A stretch of DNA of 64,000 nt from a virus, in the IMG/VR virus record IMGVR_UViG_3300046810_000466, positions 21,169 to 85,168 of that record; one strand, given 5' to 3'. Below, piece after piece: positions 1-9,220 of the stretch. Positions within the stretch are counted from its first letter, which is position 1; each line of letters opens with the position of its first letter. Both the position numbers and the translations under genes were made by a program. The notes beneath the pieces are model-generated. The model was not told the DNA's origin. It worked only from the letters and a program-made list of their open reading frames with translations, and searched no databases.

Positions 1-679
1 CTGGTAGATCGAAATCAAACCAGCCCTGTACCCGCACTTGTGTTTCGGGCACTACCCACAGGGAAGCCGACCCACTCATGTTCGTCAGCTTGCGCATCTT
101 AGGCAAACGATTAGCATCGAAGTACTCGTCGAATGTATCGCCATAACCGGCCACATTCTCCCGCAAGCCATGCAGGTACTTCAGAATGTACAGGTACTCT
201 TCCGGCACTCCGAAACTGTAGGTGATATCATGCAGGTTCAGATCACGGTGTTGACTGATCTTGGCCTTCATAGCCGCACGCCACTGGATGGCCTGGTTCT
301 TATTGCTGGCCCGGTACTTGACAGTGATAGTCGAATCCATCGTCGCGTAAGCCGGTTTCATGATAATGTCCAGAGCAGGATCGTAGAAGATCAACAGGTT
401 CTCTGGATCAAACATCGGTTCGTTCGGCACGCGATCGGGAGCATAGATCTCGCTCACCTCCAACTCGATTTTATCGTTGTGCACGAACATGTTCAGGTCA
501 TCGCCGTGCTCGGCAATGGCCGATTGCAATTGCTTCTGCTTCTCCATATCGCCGAAGTAAACTAAGTTCGTCTTCGGGCTAATGCCGGTCAATTGCATTA
601 ATTGGCGAACGACTTCCAGCATCACGGGACGCGTGATGCTTTCCGTGGTCTCCGGGATTGGTAACAAAGTCATTGGCAT
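1..679 (-). CDS. Hypothetical phage protein, C-terminus beyond window edge
   Basis: An open minus-strand frame of 226 codons runs off the left edge. It starts MPMTLLPIPETTES at 679, with AGAGGAAAG about ten bases upstream. The visible part is a soluble mixed alpha/beta protein with no signal peptide or membrane segment. I recognise no domain. It begins the minus-strand run shared with the internal-head genes to its right, so a virion role is plausible but only by neighbourhood. A plus-strand frame over 38-565 is its antisense shadow. Confidence 0.8.
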   Translation of the reverse strand, partial: MPMTLLPIPETTESITRPVMLEVVRQLMQLTGISPKTNLVYFGDMEKQKQLQSAIAEHGDDLNMFVHNDKIELEVSEIYAPDRVPNEPMFDPENLLIFYDPALDIIMKPAYATMDSTITVKYRASNKNQAIQWRAAMKAKISQHRDLNLHDITYSFGVPEEYLYILKYLHGLRENVAGYGDTFDEYFDANRLPKMRKLTNMSGSASLWVVPETQVRVQGWFDFDLP

Positions 680-740
680 AATCTTGCTTTCCTCTAAGTA
701 GTCTTTTTAAAGCTCATAACATCCTTTCGACGGTCATACC

Positions 741-766
741 CCTCCGCCCCGTGTAGGGAGCGGAGG
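741..766. terminator. Hairpin terminator after first internal-head gene
   Basis: CCTCCGC and GCGGAGG form a perfect stem, with CCC/GGG continuing inside. It lies 14 bases downstream of the minus-strand stop at 780. Confidence 0.6.
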
Positions 767-779
767 AGTCATGGCGTGA

Positions 780-2126
780 TTACATACCGGCGGGTTTGAA
801 ATCCTGCGAACCTTCTTTGGCAGCTTTTGGCACATACATCTTGATCGACTGCTCGACCATGTTCAGAACTGCCTCAAACGTACCCATGGTGCGCTTGGTC
901 AAATCCGTCATGGGTTGCGTCGCCAGCTGACAGTACACGTTCGGCAGGTTCAACATGACATTCAACGTCGTACGGGCTTCTGGGTTCACTTCCGCTGCGC
1001 CATCCAGACGTTTGCTGACGTCTTCGATGACTTTGCCGAACTTACCACTGACATCTTCCATCCGGCTGGTTTGCGCCTTCTCCAGCTCGCTCATCAGTAC
1101 CAGTCCTTTCTGGACCGACTCCAGCGCGAGCTTCATACCAGACACTTTGAATGCCGGCATGGTCAGATGGTTCGACGGCGCCGCTTCACGTTCTTGCGTT
1201 ACGTGGCAACGAGCGATGGTCAGATCACGCAGCACTTGCGCAATCGGCTGATCACTCTTACGGTCCAGGAAGAAGGTGTTCATCAGGTTACCCCAAGTGA
1301 ACGAGACCCGGCAGCTGCCAGCCAACGGAGGCGACGTCGCTGTGAAGGTATTGGTGATGTGGCTGTCGATCGTATCGCGCTTGAAGTCCTTCACGCCGAA
1401 GGCATCGAAGTAACGCCAGAATGCCGGGATGATCTTTTCTGCCACTGTCTTCTGCAACGTTTCGTTGGTCGAGTCAGGTTGAACAGATTCGATCGTGGTC
1501 ATCATGGCCTGTGCCATGTTGGTGATCACCACAGGGCCGTCACGGAAGTTCTTGCGAACGTTCTTGAAGATGTCTTGCATCACCACCGAAAACGATTTGG
1601 TATCGAGCAGCTTCTGACCAGGCAAGGTGAAGATCTTGCCATCACGCATCGGCACATTGATGACGGGATTGGGTTGCAGCGGTTCTTCGGTCAGGTCGTT
1701 GATCTTGGTGCTCAGTTCTTCTGCGCGGTGGTTCAAGTAGTTGCGGTAGCTGAAGATGCGCTGGAAGAAGTTGGTAATGAAACCCCACGCTTTCTTCAGC
1801 AGCTCCACAATCTTCTTCCACACATCGCTGACATGATCCGCGATGGATTCGCAGGTAGGTGTATAGTCCACCACCGTTACCGAACCGGTCAGGGTATTAC
1901 CCATGCCTGTCACGATATCGTTCAATGCCAACAGTTCAGCGTTGTCGAAATCGCGAGCCATGGCTTTGGCATCCTGATAAATCACAGCCACTTCAGAAGT
2001 GGTGGTCATGGTCGTCAGGGTAGCGGAAAGGTTTGCAGCTTCTTGATCCGTTTCGTCGGACAGAATGGCAGCTTCTTCGACGGAGAGGTTCAAGCTTTCA
2101 GGCGGTGGGAGTGATCCGGAACGCAT
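780..2126 (-). CDS. Internal head protein paralog A
   Basis: A 448-aa protein of the paralogous family also seen at 2245, 3756 and 45702. The N-terminus contains LSVE (residues 14-17), resembling the S-x-E sites cut by the phiKZ prohead protease during head maturation. An acidic region follows, then a tryptophan-bearing amphipathic block (VWKKIVELLKKAWGFITNFF, about residues 107-126) ending in RIF, shared in pattern with the paralogs. In phiKZ, comparable paralogs (gp93, 95, 97, 162, 163) are processed and packaged in the inner body. I infer an ejected or internal head protein; the molecular role is unknown. Confidence 0.7.
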   Translation of the reverse strand: MRSGSLPPPESLNLSVEEAAILSDETDQEAANLSATLTTMTTTSEVAVIYQDAKAMARDFDNAELLALNDIVTGMGNTLTGSVTVVDYTPTCESIADHVSDVWKKIVELLKKAWGFITNFFQRIFSYRNYLNHRAEELSTKINDLTEEPLQPNPVINVPMRDGKIFTLPGQKLLDTKSFSVVMQDIFKNVRKNFRDGPVVITNMAQAMMTTIESVQPDSTNETLQKTVAEKIIPAFWRYFDAFGVKDFKRDTIDSHITNTFTATSPPLAGSCRVSFTWGNLMNTFFLDRKSDQPIAQVLRDLTIARCHVTQEREAAPSNHLTMPAFKVSGMKLALESVQKGLVLMSELEKAQTSRMEDVSGKFGKVIEDVSKRLDGAAEVNPEARTTLNVMLNLPNVYCQLATQPMTDLTKRTMGTFEAVLNMVEQSIKMYVPKAAKEGSQDFKPAGM

Positions 2127-2195
2127 GGTAAACTTTCATGTAAAGGGTTGGGTCGTTCTTCATAAAAATAGCAATACATTATCAAACGGCATAAA

Positions 2196-2227
2196 GAACA
2201 CCACCACTCCGAAGAGCAGTAGTGTTC
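2196..2227. terminator. Hairpin terminator with TATGCCG arm
   Basis: GAACAC and GTGTTC arms enclose an imperfect inner stem with a UUCG-type loop on the minus strand. CGGCATA at 2187-2193 flanks it. It follows the stop of the gene at 2245. Confidence 0.5.
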
Positions 2228-2244
2228 TCTACGTCTAACCGAAG

Positions 2245-3654
2245 TTAGTACTGTGCCAGCGATTTCTCGACCAGCACCAGCGACACGCGGACGGTCTGGT
2301 AGACCTTCTTCGACACCGGCATGGTCAGGTCGGAGACCCAACGCGTCAGCGAGGTGTTGAAGTTGGCCATGGCCTTCATGGCGTCGACAGCGTAGGCACG
2401 CTCAGCGCGGCCGGCTTCATCGTTACCAGCCAGCTTACCCACGGCTGCAGCAGCAGTGCCGCCGCCTTCCAGCAGGTCAGCGCGGGTCTTCTCGATCGCC
2501 TTGGAGTCGGCACTGCCTTCGTGGGCAACAACCTTCTTGATCAGGGCTTCCGCCGCATTCAGCGTCGCGTCCATTTCCTGGTACGACATGGTGACGAATG
2601 CATTGGTGCTGCTGATCAGGGCGGCACGACCTTGGCGGGCTTCGATCTTCACGCCGCTGTTGCGCAGCGCTGCCACGATCTGGGCGTCGGACAGGTCCTT
2701 GGTCTTGTTCTTGTCGAGGCGGTGAGCGACGACGTTGAAGCAGCCCAGGTAACCGGTCGGCGGGTTCGATGGCAGGTTGGTGAAGTTGTTCTTCTGCAGG
2801 CCGACAGCGATGGTTTTGATCGCTTCAGCAGCCTTGTGCGGATCGTACTTCTTCAGTTCCGAAGCCACCTGGTCGCCCATGGACTTGCAGTCCTTCAGGT
2901 ACGGACCGAACGCGTAGGTTGCCAGTGTGCTCAGTTCGCCCATGCCCTTGCCCAGTTCCTTGGCGTCTTTGATGACGTAGTCCGGATAGGAGATGGCATT
3001 GGTGCCGACGTTGACCGTGATCTGGCCCAGCTTCGGCTTGTCGCCGCCGGCCTTCTTCTTGGTGCCGACCAGTTCCTTCAGCACCTTGATGCGGTGCAGC
3101 AGGCGCGGCGCAACCATGAAGATGCGCTTGAAGAACTCGGTGATGGTGCCCCAGATGTTCAGGCAGAACTGGCGGATGTTATTCCAGACTTCCTGGGCGT
3201 GCTGGCGGATGTTCTCCACGAAGCTTTCCAGAGCCAGTTGCTTTTCTTCCGGGGTACCGACCAGCAGCGGTTCAGCCGATGGGATGACGTCGTCCGGATT
3301 GCCATCGGAACCGGCCACTGCCATTTCGGAGGCGGTGTCGATCAGCATGGCTTGTTCCGGAGTCAGCTCTTTCACTTCGCTGACGGTGTCAGCAACGTTG
3401 AGCATGACGTCGGTGACGTCTTCAACACGGGTCGTTTCAGCAACGTCCTGGTTGACTTGGGTTTGCAGGGCATCTGCTTCTTGCAGCGCCATGACTTCTT
3501 CTTCCACGGACAACATGGAACGACCTTCCAGGATCTGGTCGATCGACATGCTCTCGATGGAGAGAGTGCCGTTGCCCGCATTGGTGTCGATGCCGCCTGG
3601 ATTGGCAGCATGGGCAGCAGGAGCAGCAGTTTTGTTCAGATATTGACGACGCAT
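2245..3654 (-). CDS. Internal head protein paralog B
   Basis: 469 aa starting MRRQYLNK at 3654, preceded by AAAGGTAA; the longer open frame to 3705 lacks a ribosome site. Two protease-like sites are visible, LSIE (31-34) and LSVE (48-51). A long acidic propeptide-like region follows, then the tryptophan amphipathic block (VWNNIRQFCLNIWGTITEFF). The motif EMAVAGSDGNPDDV is nearly repeated in the paralog at 45702 (EMAVAGTDANPEEV), which proves relatedness. Packaging in the head and proteolytic trimming are inferred from the phiKZ family. Confidence 0.75.
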   Translation of the reverse strand: MRRQYLNKTAAPAAHAANPGGIDTNAGNGTLSIESMSIDQILEGRSMLSVEEEVMALQEADALQTQVNQDVAETTRVEDVTDVMLNVADTVSEVKELTPEQAMLIDTASEMAVAGSDGNPDDVIPSAEPLLVGTPEEKQLALESFVENIRQHAQEVWNNIRQFCLNIWGTITEFFKRIFMVAPRLLHRIKVLKELVGTKKKAGGDKPKLGQITVNVGTNAISYPDYVIKDAKELGKGMGELSTLATYAFGPYLKDCKSMGDQVASELKKYDPHKAAEAIKTIAVGLQKNNFTNLPSNPPTGYLGCFNVVAHRLDKNKTKDLSDAQIVAALRNSGVKIEARQGRAALISSTNAFVTMSYQEMDATLNAAEALIKKVVAHEGSADSKAIEKTRADLLEGGGTAAAAVGKLAGNDEAGRAERAYAVDAMKAMANFNTSLTRWVSDLTMPVSKKVYQTVRVSLVLVEKSLAQY

Positions 3655-3704
3655 CACTGTTACCTTTAAGTGAGGATTCGGGTAATTGAAAAAAAGAAGT
3701 AACA

Positions 3705-3737
3705 CCCTTCACCCTCGTTGTTGCTGAGAGTGAAGGG
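3705..3737. terminator. Hairpin terminator
   Basis: CCCTTCAC and GTGAAGGG pair perfectly with an inner CTC/GAG. It lies just past the stop at 3756 on the minus strand. Confidence 0.6.
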
Positions 3738-3755
3738 CATTAACTTACCGCTTGA

Positions 3756-5150
3756 TTAGGCGGCCGCTTCAGCAGGCTTGGCGCCTTCAGCGGGTTTGGC
3801 TTCTTCTTTCTTTGGGGCGGCGCCGTACTGCTTCAGCGATTGCTCGCCGTATTGCAGGACGTAGCTGCCGGCGTTCAGCACGAAAGCGGCGATCGGAGGC
3901 GCAGCGTTGACCACCATGGACATGGCGCCCTTGGCGATAGCGCGAGCGTCGGCGTCAGCGATGGCGCCTTCAACTGGTTTGCCGTCGGCACCCTTGCCGC
4001 CTTCTTTGGCTTTCTTCTCGGCAGCAGCGATCACTGCGCTAGCAGCGGTCTCGGCTTCCTTCTGGGCTTTCTTGTAGCCCAGCACCAGGTCGGCGGCTTC
4101 GGAGATCTTCTTGGCAGCGGTGCCGACGTCGACAGCCGACAGGGTTGGCAGTTGGGTCTTGTCCGCTACTTTCTTCGACGCATCGAACACGCCCAGCTTG
4201 TAGCCGGCCTTGCCGATTGCTGCAGCACTGGTGCCGTCGGATGGGATGGTTGCGATCACAGCCTTGTTACCTGGCAGCGCTTCGCCTTTCCACAGTTCCA
4301 GACCTTCGCCAGGTGCCGAGGCGCCGACCGATGCTGGGTCGCCGACTTTGGTGAAGCCTTGGCCGGTCATCTTACGCGCTTCAGCGGTCAGGAAGGACAG
4401 GGCGTCAGCGCCGCCTTGTTCGATCGACTTGGCAGCGCCGGTGGCGAAGCTGGCAGCGTGGTTAGCCATGGCCGACAGGACAGATGCTTCTTGCACGATG
4501 GCTTGTGCGGCGGCGCCGACGTTGACGGTACCGTTGATGTGCAGGTTTTCAGCCAGCTTCTGGCTTTCGAAGGTCTTCGAGGTGGCTTCACCTTTGGTCG
4601 CGCCGGCGGCGGAGACGACCTTGTCAGCACGGGCCTTCATCTTGGTAGCGGTGTCGAAAATGCGGTTCCAGATGGCAACGATGGCTTTGGCCGCATTGCG
4701 GAACATTTCCAGGATCGCGCCCCACAGCTCGCCGGCTTTCTCGGCCAGGCCTTCAGCGGACAGCTGGGTGGTGCCAGCACGGCCGGCGGTGCCGCCGAAC
4801 GATTCGACCGACAGGGTCTTGTGGTTTTCGGGCAGACCCAGGCGACGGTTCCAGGATGCGTGCATTTGGTTCAGCAGGATGGCGCCGTTGCGGTCCAGGC
4901 CGCCGTTGGAGGCGATGATGCGCAGCGATTCGGTGGCGGCTTCCATTTCACCAGCAACTTCAGCAGCGGCGTCGACGGCGCCTTCGGTGTTGTCGATTTC
5001 GACGATGTCGTTGTTCACTTCGACCAGATCGGCTTCCAGGCTATCGGCACCGGCTTCGATCGGCGCTGCCGGCGCTTCTTCGCCCGGTGGTACTGCTACT
5101 GCTTCGATTTCTTCACGTGCCAGATTGGCGTAGATACGGTGGTTACGCAT
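3756..5150 (-). CDS. Internal head protein paralog C, Ala-rich
   Basis: 464 aa with start at 5150 behind GGGAG. A roughly 110-residue acidic leader ends in LSVE (113-116), followed by LSAE (130-133), both candidate maturation cuts. The amphipathic block ELWGAILEMFRN...IVAIWNRIF follows directly, as in paralogs A, B and D. The rest is alanine- and lysine-rich, with helical stretches and a C-terminal tail AKPAEGAKPAEAAA. I infer a proteolytically matured internal head protein. GC-rich codon choice suggests high expression. Confidence 0.7.
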   Translation of the reverse strand: MRNHRIYANLAREEIEAVAVPPGEEAPAAPIEAGADSLEADLVEVNNDIVEIDNTEGAVDAAAEVAGEMEAATESLRIIASNGGLDRNGAILLNQMHASWNRRLGLPENHKTLSVESFGGTAGRAGTTQLSAEGLAEKAGELWGAILEMFRNAAKAIVAIWNRIFDTATKMKARADKVVSAAGATKGEATSKTFESQKLAENLHINGTVNVGAAAQAIVQEASVLSAMANHAASFATGAAKSIEQGGADALSFLTAEARKMTGQGFTKVGDPASVGASAPGEGLELWKGEALPGNKAVIATIPSDGTSAAAIGKAGYKLGVFDASKKVADKTQLPTLSAVDVGTAAKKISEAADLVLGYKKAQKEAETAASAVIAAAEKKAKEGGKGADGKPVEGAIADADARAIAKGAMSMVVNAAPPIAAFVLNAGSYVLQYGEQSLKQYGAAPKKEEAKPAEGAKPAEAAA

Positions 5151-5230
5151 GTTGGTAATACTCCCATTGCAATGGATTTGAGGAAAAAGAAATAAATAAC
5201 TACTTCATTCCGCGCGGAATATGAAACGAT

Positions 5231-5276
5231 GGCTGGCTTGCCACTATACTATCTACTAGGAAGGGGCAAGCCAGCC
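5231..5276. terminator. Long hairpin
   Basis: GGCTGGCTTGCC and GGCAAGCCAGCC form a perfect 12-bp stem with a 22-base loop, just beyond the minus-strand stop at 5285. Confidence 0.65.
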
Positions 5277-5284
5277 AAGGGGAA

Positions 5285-5896
5285 CTAGCCTTCGACTTCG
5301 CCGAACAAAACGTGCAACGTTTGGATCATGTCAGCGAAACCGTTAGGATGGGAACACCAGCGTTGGATAACGTCGATCAGCGCCACATTGCGGGCTGACT
5401 TGTTGTCATCCACAAAGAACCAGGTAAAGGAACCGTCGTCTTTGGTTTGGTTGTGGGTGATATCCATGGTGGACAACATGGTCGTCCAGGCATGCAAACC
5501 AACTGCACGTTTGCCGGTTTGGATGAACTCGAGCGTGTTGCGCAAGAACTCCATATGCATATCACCCGTGGAAGGACCATTCTGCTGGATCATGACCCAT
5601 TCCAGGAAGTCCGAAGTGCCGAAAGCGTTGAGCGCAATGCGCAACACCTTCTCACGGAACTCCATGTCATCGATCGAATGATGATGGTCGTTCATGTGAC
5701 GCCACATGCTTTCGATGTTGCGGTTCACTTCCTTCGGATTGGTCAAGCCTTTGAACCAGTCCGGGTGGTAGTTATGGGTCTTCAGCGCTGCTGCGCCGGC
5801 GCGTTCGGTAGGCTTGATCTGCTCACCCAGGCTTGCGCCCAAGAAGCCACGCGGATAGATCCGGTAGCCCTTGTAAGAAGGTGCGGTATCAGGCAT
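5285..5896 (-). CDS. Unknown protein, head/structural cluster
   Basis: 203 aa, start at 5896 behind GAGGAG; the start overlaps the upstream gene's end by 8 bp, suggesting translational coupling. Soluble and helical, rich in His, Trp and Met, with MNDHHHSIDDM near residue 68. No recognised domain. Tight coupling to the 304-aa gene and position beside head genes suggest a virion or assembly role, but nothing specific can be claimed. Confidence 0.75.
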   Translation of the reverse strand: MPDTAPSYKGYRIYPRGFLGASLGEQIKPTERAGAAALKTHNYHPDWFKGLTNPKEVNRNIESMWRHMNDHHHSIDDMEFREKVLRIALNAFGTSDFLEWVMIQQNGPSTGDMHMEFLRNTLEFIQTGKRAVGLHAWTTMLSTMDITHNQTKDDGSFTWFFVDDNKSARNVALIDVIQRWCSHPNGFADMIQTLHVLFGEVEG

Positions 5897-6803
5897 ATTG
5901 CTCCTCGGTCTTACGCAGCAGCGCGCTCAGGTCTTCGATGCGTTTCTGGTTGTGTTCCAGTTGCTTCTCGATCGACGGATCTTTCTTACCCTGGAGCAGA
6001 CGTTCCATGCGCAGGCGGCGCAGTTCCAGCGCTTCCTTCTCGGCCTTGGCCTTTTCGTAGCGCAGGTGCTGCCATTCAGCCACTGCCATGCGGACATGGT
6101 AGATCGGGTTCATGAACAGCGGCACCACGCCGTGGCGGAACGGATCGAGCTTGGACAGGCCGATGCTGTTGGAGACCACTTGGTCGCCGCTGGCAGTGAT
6201 GACCACGTCGGGGATGGCTTCGAAGTCAGTACGCAGCTTGTCCGATGGTTTGGACAAGGTGTCCATCACTGCACAGAAGTCCAGGAAGCGGTCGCTCACG
6301 TAGCGCACCTCGGCTGGGGTCAGGATGGTTGCTGCATCGTCTGCTTCTTCTTCGTCATCGTCCAGGCGAATCTCGGCGGACTCCACCACGGTGACGTAGT
6401 TCAGGTAGCGCAGGGCGAAGTCGGATGCGAACGAAACCGACTCCAGCATCTGCAGAACGGCCGCCTTGTAGTAGGTGATGCCGGCGCCTTCGATGTCGTC
6501 GCTGTAGTCTTTCTCGACCAGCTTCTCGATCAGGTCCAGCGTCGCCAGCATTGGCTTCAACGTTTTCTCGATTGCGGCGATGGTGTTGGCGCCGTTGGCA
6601 CCTTTCACATTGCGGCGATAGACTTCCCAGTCTTTCAACAGACCAGGGTTAGCCAGCTTGCGGCTGCCGAACAGACGCATCGAGCTTTCATAGCTCGGCA
6701 CCGTGATGGCAGTCAGCACCAGGCGAGTTGTGCGGATGTCTTCCAGCACCGTTTGCTTGGCAAAGTTCGGCAGGAGGGACCGCAGGAAGTTAAGTGCTTT
6801 CAT
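5889..6803 (-). CDS. Probable virion or assembly protein with C-terminal coiled coil
   Basis: 304 aa. The last 70 residues are a charged heptad-like helix (EKAKAEKEALELRRLRMERL onward), a probable coiled coil. An acidic insert, LDDDEEEADD, lies near residue 148. No signal peptide or enzyme motif is visible. It is encoded between the 203-aa and 420-aa genes with only a 21-bp gap, so all three form one unit. Function unknown; a structural or scaffold-like role is an inference from context. Confidence 0.75.
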   Translation of the reverse strand: MKALNFLRSLLPNFAKQTVLEDIRTTRLVLTAITVPSYESSMRLFGSRKLANPGLLKDWEVYRRNVKGANGANTIAAIEKTLKPMLATLDLIEKLVEKDYSDDIEGAGITYYKAAVLQMLESVSFASDFALRYLNYVTVVESAEIRLDDDEEEADDAATILTPAEVRYVSDRFLDFCAVMDTLSKPSDKLRTDFEAIPDVVITASGDQVVSNSIGLSKLDPFRHGVVPLFMNPIYHVRMAVAEWQHLRYEKAKAEKEALELRRLRMERLLQGKKDPSIEKQLEHNQKRIEDLSALLRKTEEQYA

Positions 6804-6824
6804 GTTGTTATGTGCCGGTTTTAG

Positions 6825-8087
6825 TTAGAGGGATGGTGCATGACCGCCCATCAGGGCTTTCAGGATGTCACCGATGTCAGGACCGCTACCTTTGTTCGAC
6901 GCCTTCAGGTCCTTGATGCGGACGGTGGTTGGCATCGCGATGTTGCGGTGGTAGAAGGTAACGTTGTTGTAGTCGACTTCGTCCACGACCGCCATCATCA
7001 TCAGCGAGGTCTGTTTGAACATGCGCTGACGGATGTCGAACTTCGCCAGCTTGCCTTCCAGTTGCAGCTCGAGCTGTTCGGCGGTGTCCTTGGTGATGAC
7101 CACCATGTTGGTGGACGACGCGATGGTTGGCGAACCGGATACCAGGGTCGACAGTTTGTTGTTCAGGTTGGTGCGGCCGATGTTACCCAGTGTGCCGGAC
7201 GGATCCTTCAGCAGATCGGAGCGGTGTTTGTCCACCAGATCGTTGCACAAGACCAGGTCTTTCCAGAACGACAGGCGACCGGACTTCCAGCCGTGCCAGC
7301 GCTCTTTGAACGAGTTGTCTTCGCTGCCCGTGGCTAAAATATGAATCAGATCCGGACCTGGCAGGACCGAAGCAATCAGGCGGATGTTCACCTGGACTGG
7401 CAACGAACGCTTGCCGTCGGAGATCTGGATCTCGTACGACTTACCAACTGACAGGTTCGCCAGTTCGGTCATGGTGCGGCCGATGTCTGCTTTCGAAATG
7501 GCTTCGATCTTGCCGTCGCGCATGTCAGTGCCGTTTTCGCTGACGGACAGGTTGTTGCCTTCAGCTGCATCGGCAGTGCCCATGCCACCCATGGCGCCAG
7601 CGGTATTGCCACGGCTCTTACCGCCACTGCCGACACCACCTTCGCCGGTGCTCATGCCTGGTGTTTTCTGTGCTGCGCCGCCCAAGCTACCCAGACCGGA
7701 TTCGATCGACAGGCGCAGCTTGTTGTTGGTCGGGAACGGCAGACCGTCTTCGTAGGCTTCGGTGGCAATCATCCAGGTCGACAGACCGGCGTTAACCGGA
7801 TTACGGTTCGGGTTCAGGGTGTCGAGGCGGTCGATCACACGGATGTTGCCCATGACGTTGGACAGCGACGCTGCTTGCAGGTAGTAACCAGCGAAGATCG
7901 ACAGAAGGGATTGCTGTACTTCACCGATGCAGTCGAGGTGCATAGCAGCCTTTTCGATCAGCACCAGCGGCTCGACACGACCTACACTGGTGAAGTCCAC
8001 CAGCGAATCCGACGTACCACCACGACGCATGAGATCGCCTGCTCGGTTGAGGACGCTCAGTCCGGTATTCACGAGATCGCTATACAT
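6825..8087 (-). CDS. Probable virion protein with LSIE maturation-like site
   Basis: 420 aa, start at 8087 behind AAAAGGAAAA. The N-terminal third is helical. LSIESG lies near residue 129 and leads into a glycine/serine-rich low-complexity linker, then a mixed alpha/beta C-terminal domain. The LSIE followed by a disordered linker is what one expects of a prohead-protease-processed protein, but cleavage is not shown. The start codon is only 36 bp from the divergent 363-aa gene. Confidence 0.75.
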   Translation of the reverse strand: MYSDLVNTGLSVLNRAGDLMRRGGTSDSLVDFTSVGRVEPLVLIEKAAMHLDCIGEVQQSLLSIFAGYYLQAASLSNVMGNIRVIDRLDTLNPNRNPVNAGLSTWMIATEAYEDGLPFPTNNKLRLSIESGLGSLGGAAQKTPGMSTGEGGVGSGGKSRGNTAGAMGGMGTADAAEGNNLSVSENGTDMRDGKIEAISKADIGRTMTELANLSVGKSYEIQISDGKRSLPVQVNIRLIASVLPGPDLIHILATGSEDNSFKERWHGWKSGRLSFWKDLVLCNDLVDKHRSDLLKDPSGTLGNIGRTNLNNKLSTLVSGSPTIASSTNMVVITKDTAEQLELQLEGKLAKFDIRQRMFKQTSLMMMAVVDEVDYNNVTFYHRNIAMPTTVRIKDLKASNKGSGPDIGDILKALMGGHAPSL

Positions 8088-8123
8088 ATTACATTTTCCT
8101 TTTCAGTACAGGGGTTTTTCTAA

Positions 8124-9215
8124 ATGGCCGAATATACTTCAACTTCCAATGGCGGTCCGTTTGCCAACATAAAGGTCAAATCAGACGATGTAGACCAGGT
8201 TTTTCGTGTATCGCCCAGTGGGCAAACCACAACGGCCATCGGTGATAACTTTCGTGGATTTAACCACAGACAAGCGCCGAGTCTCATACCAATTAATAAG
8301 GATCAGTACGGGATGACGTTTTTCACCCGTCCGCGGATGAACATGACGGATGAAAATCTGCGTGTTTTGCGCAAGTTTGCGCCGCTGCTTTCGACACGTG
8401 AAGACTCGATCCAGCGGATCATTCGTTGCTGGTTGGACCCAGTGTCCAATAAGAATGGATCGATCAAAAGTCCCTACGTTGATGAATGCATGCCGTTCAT
8501 TCCGTTGCTGTCCAACTTGCTCATTAACTTGCCAGGCTGGCCAGACGAAGCGCTGCCTTACTCCACCTCACAAGAGGGTATCCGTAAGGAGCAGTTCAAT
8601 CTGGTAGACGGTACCGAAGAGATCTTGCGCACGGTTGACTTGACTGCGAACTTCCGCAACGTGTCCGGCAATCCAATCACACCGCTGTTCCGGTACTGGT
8701 TGGCATACGCTCGTGCTGTGTACTTCGGCGAAATGAATCCATACCCAGAAGCCATCCTGGAAAACGAAGTCGACTACGACACACGCATCTACCGTCTGAT
8801 CCTGGACGACAAGAAAAAACATGTACTCAACATTGGCGCCACTGGCGCCGGGTTCCCTGTCTCCAATCCGATCGGAGCACTGTTCAACCATGAAGCGGAT
8901 CAAGGCGAAGGCCTGATTAATACAGGGCTGCAACAGGTGAGTGTGCACTTCGTTAACATGGGCGCCATGTACGACGACGATATGTTGATGTGGGAATTTA
9001 ACCAGTGTTCTGAACAGTGGTTCAATCCCAGTTTGGCAGATGGCACGCGACAAACGATGTATACCAAAATTCCAATGGACGAGCTGCCGATCTTCAATTA
9101 CCGTGGTTACCCTCGCATCAATCTCGAGACTTATGAACTCGAGTGGTGGGTGCGGAACACTGAATACAGGCAGCTGGCTGGTCTTGCTAAAATCTACAAA
9201 GAAACCCGAGGATAA
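8124..9215 (+). CDS. Probable structural (tail/baseplate) protein
   Basis: 363 aa, start behind AGGGG. A globular, aromatic-rich soluble protein without membrane segments; it ends five bases before the 981-aa gene, so both are co-translated. Its position in the virion block corresponds roughly to phiKZ structural genes in the gp86-88 region by recalled order. No catalytic motif is visible. I call it structural by context; tail or baseplate is a guess. Confidence 0.65.
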   Translation: MAEYTSTSNGGPFANIKVKSDDVDQVFRVSPSGQTTTAIGDNFRGFNHRQAPSLIPINKDQYGMTFFTRPRMNMTDENLRVLRKFAPLLSTREDSIQRIIRCWLDPVSNKNGSIKSPYVDECMPFIPLLSNLLINLPGWPDEALPYSTSQEGIRKEQFNLVDGTEEILRTVDLTANFRNVSGNPITPLFRYWLAYARAVYFGEMNPYPEAILENEVDYDTRIYRLILDDKKKHVLNIGATGAGFPVSNPIGALFNHEADQGEGLINTGLQQVSVHFVNMGAMYDDDMLMWEFNQCSEQWFNPSLADGTRQTMYTKIPMDELPIFNYRGYPRINLETYELEWWVRNTEYRQLAGLAKIYKETRG

Positions 9216-9220
9216 CTTCC

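Noticed and set aside
38-565. 175-codon plus-strand open frame at the left edge
   Set aside because: Antisense to the edge-truncated minus gene, which has a ribosome site and better composition.
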